Below, one piece after another: positions 60,105 to 64,000 of a stretch of DNA of 64,000 nt; within the stretch, counting starts at the first letter, position 1; each line of letters opens with the position of its first letter. Position numbers and translations under genes: made by a program. The notes beneath the pieces are model-generated. The model saw only the letters and a list, made by a program, of their open reading frames with translations, searched no databases and was not told the origin of the DNA. Origin of the DNA: Pseudomonas linyingensis (GTDB lineage Bacteria; Pseudomonadota; Gammaproteobacteria; Pseudomonadales; Pseudomonadaceae). The stretch lies in the NCBI RefSeq assembly GCF_900109175.1, contig NZ_FNZE01000002.1, positions 124,001 to 188,000 of the forward strand, written 5' to 3'.

Positions 60105-61874
60105 ATGAGCCAATTTGTAATCAATATGCTATTCGTGGGGGCGTCCTTCGCTCTCTACTTCGGTATCGCAGTCTGGGCACGCGCCGGATCGACCAAGGAG
60201 TTCTACGTCGCCGGTGGCGGCGTGCACCCGGTAACCAACGGTATGGCCACTGCGGCCGACTGGATGTCCGCAGCGTCCTTCATCTCCATGGCTGGTCTGA
60301 TCGCTGCCGGTGGCTACTCCACCTCCGTCTACCTGATGGGTTGGACCGGTGGTTATGTACTGCTGGCCATGCTGCTGGCGCCCTACCTGCGCAAGTTCGG
60401 CAAGTTCACCGTACCGGACTTCATCGGTGACCGCTTCTACAGTCGTGGCGCACGCCTGGCCGCGGTCATCTGCCTGCTGCTGATCTCCCTGACCTACGTA
60501 ATCGGTCAGATGGCTGGTGCCGGTATTGCCTTCTCCCGCTTCCTCGAAGTGAGCAACTCGGCCGGCATCTGGATCGCCGCAGCCGTGGTGTTCGCCTACG
60601 CGGTATTCGGCGGCATGAAGGGCATCACCTACACCCAGGTTGCCCAGTACGTGGTACTGATCATCGCCTACACCATCCCGGCGGTGTTCATCGCCTTCCA
60701 GCTGACCGGCAACCCGATTCCGTCGCTGGGCATGATCGGTACCCACGTCGAATCCGGCGAGCCGCTGCTGGCCAAGCTGGATGCCGTGGTCACCGACCTG
60801 GGCTTCGCCGCCTACACCGCCGACACCGACAACAAGCTGAACATGATCCTGTTCACCCTGTCGCTGATGATCGGTACCGCTGGTCTGCCACACGTCATCA
60901 TCCGCTTCTTCACCGTACCGAAGGTAGCTGATGCTCGCTGGTCCGCTGGCTGGACCCTGATCTTCATCGCCCTGCTGTACCTCACCGCTCCGGCCGTGGC
61001 CTCCATGGCGCGCCTGAACCTGATGACCACCGTGTACCCGCAGGGTACCGAGGCTGCTCCTCTGGCCTATGAAGAGCGTCCTGAGTGGGTGAAGACCTGG
61101 GAAGAAACCGGTCTGATCAAGTGGGAAGACAAGAACAGCGATGGCCGCGTGCAGTTCTACAACGACGCCAACGCCACCTTCAAGGCAACCGCTACCGAGC
61201 GTGGCTGGAACGGCAACGAGCTGACCGTCAACAACGACATCATCGTGCTGGCCAACCCGGAAATCGCCAACCTGCCGGGCTGGGTCATCGGTCTGATCGC
61301 TGCGGGCGCCATCGCCGCTGCACTGTCCACCGCTGCCGGTCTGCTGCTGGCCATCTCCTCCGCTGTGAGTCATGACCTGATCAAGACTCTGATCAATCCG
61401 AAGATCAGCGAAGAGAGCGAAATGAAGGCGGCCCGGATCTCCATGGCGGTGGCGATCCTGCTGGCCACCTGGCTGGGCCTGAATCCTCCGGGCTTCGCGG
61501 CACAGGTAGTGGCTCTGGCCTTCGGTCTGGCGGCAGCGACCCTGTTCCCGGCGCTGATGATGGGTATCTTCTCCAAGCGCGTGAACGACAAGGGCGCGAT
61601 CGCAGGCATGACTGTCGGCCTGCTGGTCACCATCGTCTACATCTTCATGTACCTGGGCTGGTTCTTCATTCCGGGCACTGCGACCTTCGCCAACACTCCG
61701 GATAACTGGCTGTTCGGCATCTCCCCGCAGGCCTTCGGTTCCGTCGGTGCGATCATCAACTTCGCCGTGGCCTACGCCGTGTCGCTGGTTACCGATGCTC
61801 CGCCGAAGGCAGTGCAGGACCTGGTAGAGAGCGTGCGTACTCCGAAAGGCGCTGGCGCCGCTCTGGACCACTAA
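60105..61874 (+). CDS. Sodium:solute symporter, VC_2705 subfamily
   Basis: A 589-residue inner-membrane SSS-family (SLC5-like) symporter. The LeuT-fold helices include GGGVHPVTNGMATAADWMSAASF and GQMAGAGIAFSRF. It has an unusually long hydrophilic insert of about 80 residues (about 315-395) that contains an EF-hand-like loop (see findings). The solute is unknown; related pairs are often linked to acetate or other short-chain acids. The codons favour common Pseudomonas choices, suggesting high expression. It is the second gene of an operon and ends before a strong hairpin. Confidence 0.9.
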   Translation: MSQFVINMLFVGASFALYFGIAVWARAGSTKEFYVAGGGVHPVTNGMATAADWMSAASFISMAGLIAAGGYSTSVYLMGWTGGYVLLAMLLAPYLRKFGKFTVPDFIGDRFYSRGARLAAVICLLLISLTYVIGQMAGAGIAFSRFLEVSNSAGIWIAAAVVFAYAVFGGMKGITYTQVAQYVVLIIAYTIPAVFIAFQLTGNPIPSLGMIGTHVESGEPLLAKLDAVVTDLGFAAYTADTDNKLNMILFTLSLMIGTAGLPHVIIRFFTVPKVADARWSAGWTLIFIALLYLTAPAVASMARLNLMTTVYPQGTEAAPLAYEERPEWVKTWEETGLIKWEDKNSDGRVQFYNDANATFKATATERGWNGNELTVNNDIIVLANPEIANLPGWVIGLIAAGAIAAALSTAAGLLLAISSAVSHDLIKTLINPKISEESEMKAARISMAVAILLATWLGLNPPGFAAQVVALAFGLAAATLFPALMMGIFSKRVNDKGAIAGMTVGLLVTIVYIFMYLGWFFIPGTATFANTPDNWLFGISPQAFGSVGAIINFAVAYAVSLVTDAPPKAVQDLVESVRTPKGAGAALDH

Positions 61875-61928
61875 GTGATAATGAAACCAGAAGTCAGATT
61901 AATAATCTGAACCACGGTTGAAACAGAT

Positions 61929-61960
61929 ATCGGGCTTCCAATTGGAAGCCCGATTCTTTT
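61929..61960 (+). terminator. Terminator after the symporter gene
   Basis: A perfect 26-bp palindrome (61929-61954; arms ATCGGGCTTCC and GGAAGCCCGAT, loop AATT) is followed by TCTTTT. It should cut transcription before the next gene, though read-through may supply it. Confidence 0.88.
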
Positions 61961-61973
61961 GAAGGAACTGAAT

Positions 61974-62513
61974 ATGATATGGCATCTGATTGCCGCAATC
62001 TGCGCTGCCCTGGCGGGTGCGGGGATCGCATTGATACTGCGCAGTCTGACGCGCCAGTGGCTGCCGAAGTGGATCATTCCGGCATTCGCCGGTCTGGGCA
62101 TGCTCACCTATACCATCCACTACGAATACACCTGGTTCGATACCAAGCAGGCGCAACTGCCGGCAGGCTCGCTGGTGGTGGCCAGCGAAACCGGCGACAT
62201 GCTCTGGCGCCCCTGGACTGCCCTGTTCCCGATGCCGCTGTCCTATACGGTGCTTGATTCCGCCAATGCGCAGATCGAGGAAACCAGCCAGGGACGCATG
62301 GGGCGTTTCGTCCTGTACCGCTTTGAAAAGCATCATCTGATGTCCACCGTGAAAAGCGGCGCTCATCAATTGCTCTGCAGCGAGAAGGTGATGTTCAGCC
62401 TGAACGAGGCCGGACAGGCCAAGTTCGAGACCCTGACCAAGCTGGATATCAATGCACCGCTCTACCGGGCCATCTGCGAGCCCAACGGTCTGCAGGCCTC
62501 CCCGGGCAACTGA
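61974..62513 (+). CDS. Small membrane protein of unknown function in the symporter cluster
   Basis: 179 residues. I do not recognise a family. Two hydrophobic N-terminal segments (about 2-26 and 38-51) are followed by a soluble domain of about 125 residues with two Cys (LLCSEK and AICEPN), which could pair in the periplasm. The ribosome site GAAGGA lies eight bases before the ATG. It begins only 14 bp after the terminator hairpin, on the same strand as the symporter and the following CNB-CBS gene, so a shared role is possible. Confidence 0.7.
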   Translation: MIWHLIAAICAALAGAGIALILRSLTRQWLPKWIIPAFAGLGMLTYTIHYEYTWFDTKQAQLPAGSLVVASETGDMLWRPWTALFPMPLSYTVLDSANAQIEETSQGRMGRFVLYRFEKHHLMSTVKSGAHQLLCSEKVMFSLNEAGQAKFETLTKLDINAPLYRAICEPNGLQASPGN

Positions 62514-62836
62514 TCCGGCCGCAGGATGCAATGGCGGTCGCCTGACCGCCAGCAGCCTTGGCAGTGTCGGCTGACGACAGCGCCCGGTTTGGGCGTTCAG
62601 CCGCTGCGCTGCATCCACGTGCTGCAACTTGTTCAGTCGACTCCGGTCAGGCGACTGAGGCCGTATCCGCGCCTGCCGGAACGGCATCCGCAGTGCCTGG
62701 CATTGATGCGTGACACCTCCCGCCTTTGTCGCTTTAATCATGCTCATGCATCTGCTTGCCTGCAGGATGGCGAGGCTGGGCAGGCTTGCCGCTGCGAATA
62801 GCGGACAGGAACCATAATTAAAGCGGAGCGCTTGCC
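62514..62836. other. 323-bp gap before the CNB-CBS gene
   Basis: A hairpin TGGCGGTC / GACCGCCA (62532-62551, 4-nt loop) lies near the left end, with no T run. The rest has no recognisable repeat. The last part holds the ribosome site of the next gene (AGCGGAGCG, eight bases before its ATG). I see no convincing gene or sigma70 promoter. Confidence 0.6.
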
Positions 62837-64000
62837 ATGTCTGATTCGTTCAAGATGGATAACCTGCCCTTCAGTCTGCTGGATGCCCGCGAGCAGGCCC
62901 TGGTGAACGATAACCTCGAGACCGCCTGCTTCCAGAAGGGCGAGGTGATCATCGAGGCGGGCAAGCCGCCGCAGGGCGTATTCATCATCGCCACGGGACG
63001 GGTCGCGGAAAGCGATGTGAGCGAGCCGGACGCGGATGGCAAGCCGCTGGCCAGCCATGTCTTCGTGCGTTACGAGGACGAGGATTATTTCGGCGGCTGG
63101 TCGGCGATCAATGGCGTGGCGATTCACAACTTCGTGGCGGTCGAGGAAACCGTCTGCCATGTCCTGCCTACCAGCATCCTGCTGGAGTTGATGACCAGCA
63201 ACCATCTGTTTGCCGATTACTTCCAGCAGAATCTGAGCGCCAAAAGGGAAATCGTAGCCCAGCATGGGCAGGGCCAGGACATGGCCGAGTTCATGCTGGC
63301 AAGAATCAGCGATGGCCTGATTCGTGAGCCGCTGATCGTTCCTGAGGGGACCAGTCTGCATGAGGCGACACGCCTCATGCGCGAGATGAAGTCAGACTGC
63401 CTGCTGGCGCAGAAGAGAAGTCGTCATGGCATGGTGACCCGGACGGATCTGCTCGATGCGGTGGTCCTCAAGGGCATGCCGCTGGAAACCGATGTCTGCG
63501 AAATCGCCAGCTATCGACTGATCACCGCCGACCCGGAAGACTACCTGTTCAATGCGCTGATCCTGATGACCCAGCATCAGATCGAGCGCGTCGTGGTCAT
63601 GGGCGAAAACCACCGGTTGGTCGGGCTGGTCGAGCTGACCGATGTGCTCAGCCACTTCTCCAGCCACTCCCACGTCATCGGCCTGCGGGTCGAGCGCGCC
63701 AACACGCTCGAGGAGCTGCGCGAGGCGGCGCTGGGGCTCACCGACCTGATTCGGGCGCTGATCTCGACCGGGGTGAAGATCCGCTTCACCATGAAGCTGC
63801 TGGCCGCCATGAATGGGCGGATCATTTCCAAGCTGTTCGATCTGATCATCCCCAGCGACATGCGTCCCCACGTCTGCCTGATGGTGATGGGCTCGGAAGG
63901 GCGCGGCGAGCAGATCATGAAGACCGACCAGGACAATGCGCTGCTGGTGCGCAACGGTCTGGAGTGGCCAGGGCTGATGGATACCATGCGCCACTTCAGC
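62837..64000 (+). CDS. Cyclic-nucleotide-binding/CBS/putative nucleotidyltransferase (DUF294) protein, 3' end outside window
   Basis: 388 residues are visible and the frame is still open at the right edge. A cyclic-nucleotide-binding-like domain (about 10-130) is followed by two CBS repeats (about 158-280) and the start of a DUF294/GlnD-like nucleotidyltransferase domain with GSEGRGEQ (352-359) and the acidic pair in TDQDNALL (363-370). DUF294 proteins often lie beside VC_2705-type symporters. Their reaction is unknown, but they may control the symporter in response to a nucleotide. No gene sits between it and the unknown membrane-protein gene. Confidence 0.88.
   Translation, partial: MSDSFKMDNLPFSLLDAREQALVNDNLETACFQKGEVIIEAGKPPQGVFIIATGRVAESDVSEPDADGKPLASHVFVRYEDEDYFGGWSAINGVAIHNFVAVEETVCHVLPTSILLELMTSNHLFADYFQQNLSAKREIVAQHGQGQDMAEFMLARISDGLIREPLIVPEGTSLHEATRLMREMKSDCLLAQKRSRHGMVTRTDLLDAVVLKGMPLETDVCEIASYRLITADPEDYLFNALILMTQHQIERVVVMGENHRLVGLVELTDVLSHFSSHSHVIGLRVERANTLEELREAALGLTDLIRALISTGVKIRFTMKLLAAMNGRIISKLFDLIIPSDMRPHVCLMVMGSEGRGEQIMKTDQDNALLVRNGLEWPGLMDTMRHFS

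Overview
The window is about 66% GC, has strong Shine-Dalgarno sites and GC-rich third codon positions, and codes for a typical Pseudomonas-type gammaproteobacterium: OprD porin, an hpa pathway, an AmgRS-type two-component system, rimBK, and the metK/tkt/epd/pgk/fba block. From memory, several of these blocks occur in the same order in P. aeruginosa; no database was consulted. I see no rRNA, tRNA, insertion sequence, prophage, CRISPR array or defence island. Almost everything is chromosomal housekeeping. The most accessory-looking part is the hpa cluster at the left end.

Left end (1-10.4 kb): the C-terminal part of an OprD-family porin, then the AraC-type activator hpaA, divergent from hpaG1-hpaG2-hpaE-hpaD-hpaF-hpaH-hpaI-gabD-hpaR. 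Together these encode meta-cleavage of homoprotocatechuate (3,4-dihydroxyphenylacetate) to pyruvate and succinic semialdehyde, and oxidation of the latter to succinate. The divergent region holds a sigma70-like promoter with two operator-like palindromes centred exactly 20 bp apart. The 4-hydroxyphenylacetate hydroxylase and a transporter are not in the window. A flavin reductase with a MarR-like tail, resembling the C1 component of the two-component hydroxylase of Acinetobacter, lies about 38 kb away at 48.0-49.0 kb.

10.5-32.2 kb: a GlcG/HbpS protein, an orphan GspE/PilB-like ATPase, a CYTH-CHAD protein facing a DUF47-Pit phosphate pair, argE and argA, gshA, a thioesterase coupled to tex, amgRS, rimB-rimK with a diguanylate cyclase gene upstream, hslR, hslO and pckA.

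32.2-45.4 kb: yceH, a glycine-zipper protein, yrfG, nudE-cysQ, a YiiD-type thioesterase and a BON-domain protein. These are followed by metK, an ArsR-methyltransferase fusion, and the central-carbon run tktA-epd-pgk-fba.

45.4-64 kb: two further diguanylate cyclases, a YgjP-like metallopeptidase, the C1-like flavin reductase, a holin/DUF883 envelope trio, a YccS-type membrane protein, an NfeD-slipin pair, a YhiN flavoprotein and dbpA. An unusual AT-rich gene-free stretch follows. The window ends in a sodium:solute symporter operon: DUF4212 small subunit, VC_2705-type symporter, a small unknown membrane protein, and a cyclic-nucleotide-binding/CBS/nucleotidyltransferase protein cut by the window edge.

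Extragenic structure is rich. Two copies of a three-way-junction element lie between argE and argA and between pgk and fba. A 141-bp imperfect palindrome lies between tktA and epd. There is also a REP-like inverted pair between gshA and the thioesterase gene, and a 25-nt repeat occurs twice. No clearly new multi-gene system is present. The best leads are the hpa operator layout with its distant C1-like reductase, the structured extragenic elements, the diguanylate cyclase/rimBK neighbourhood, and the unknown gene inside the symporter cluster.
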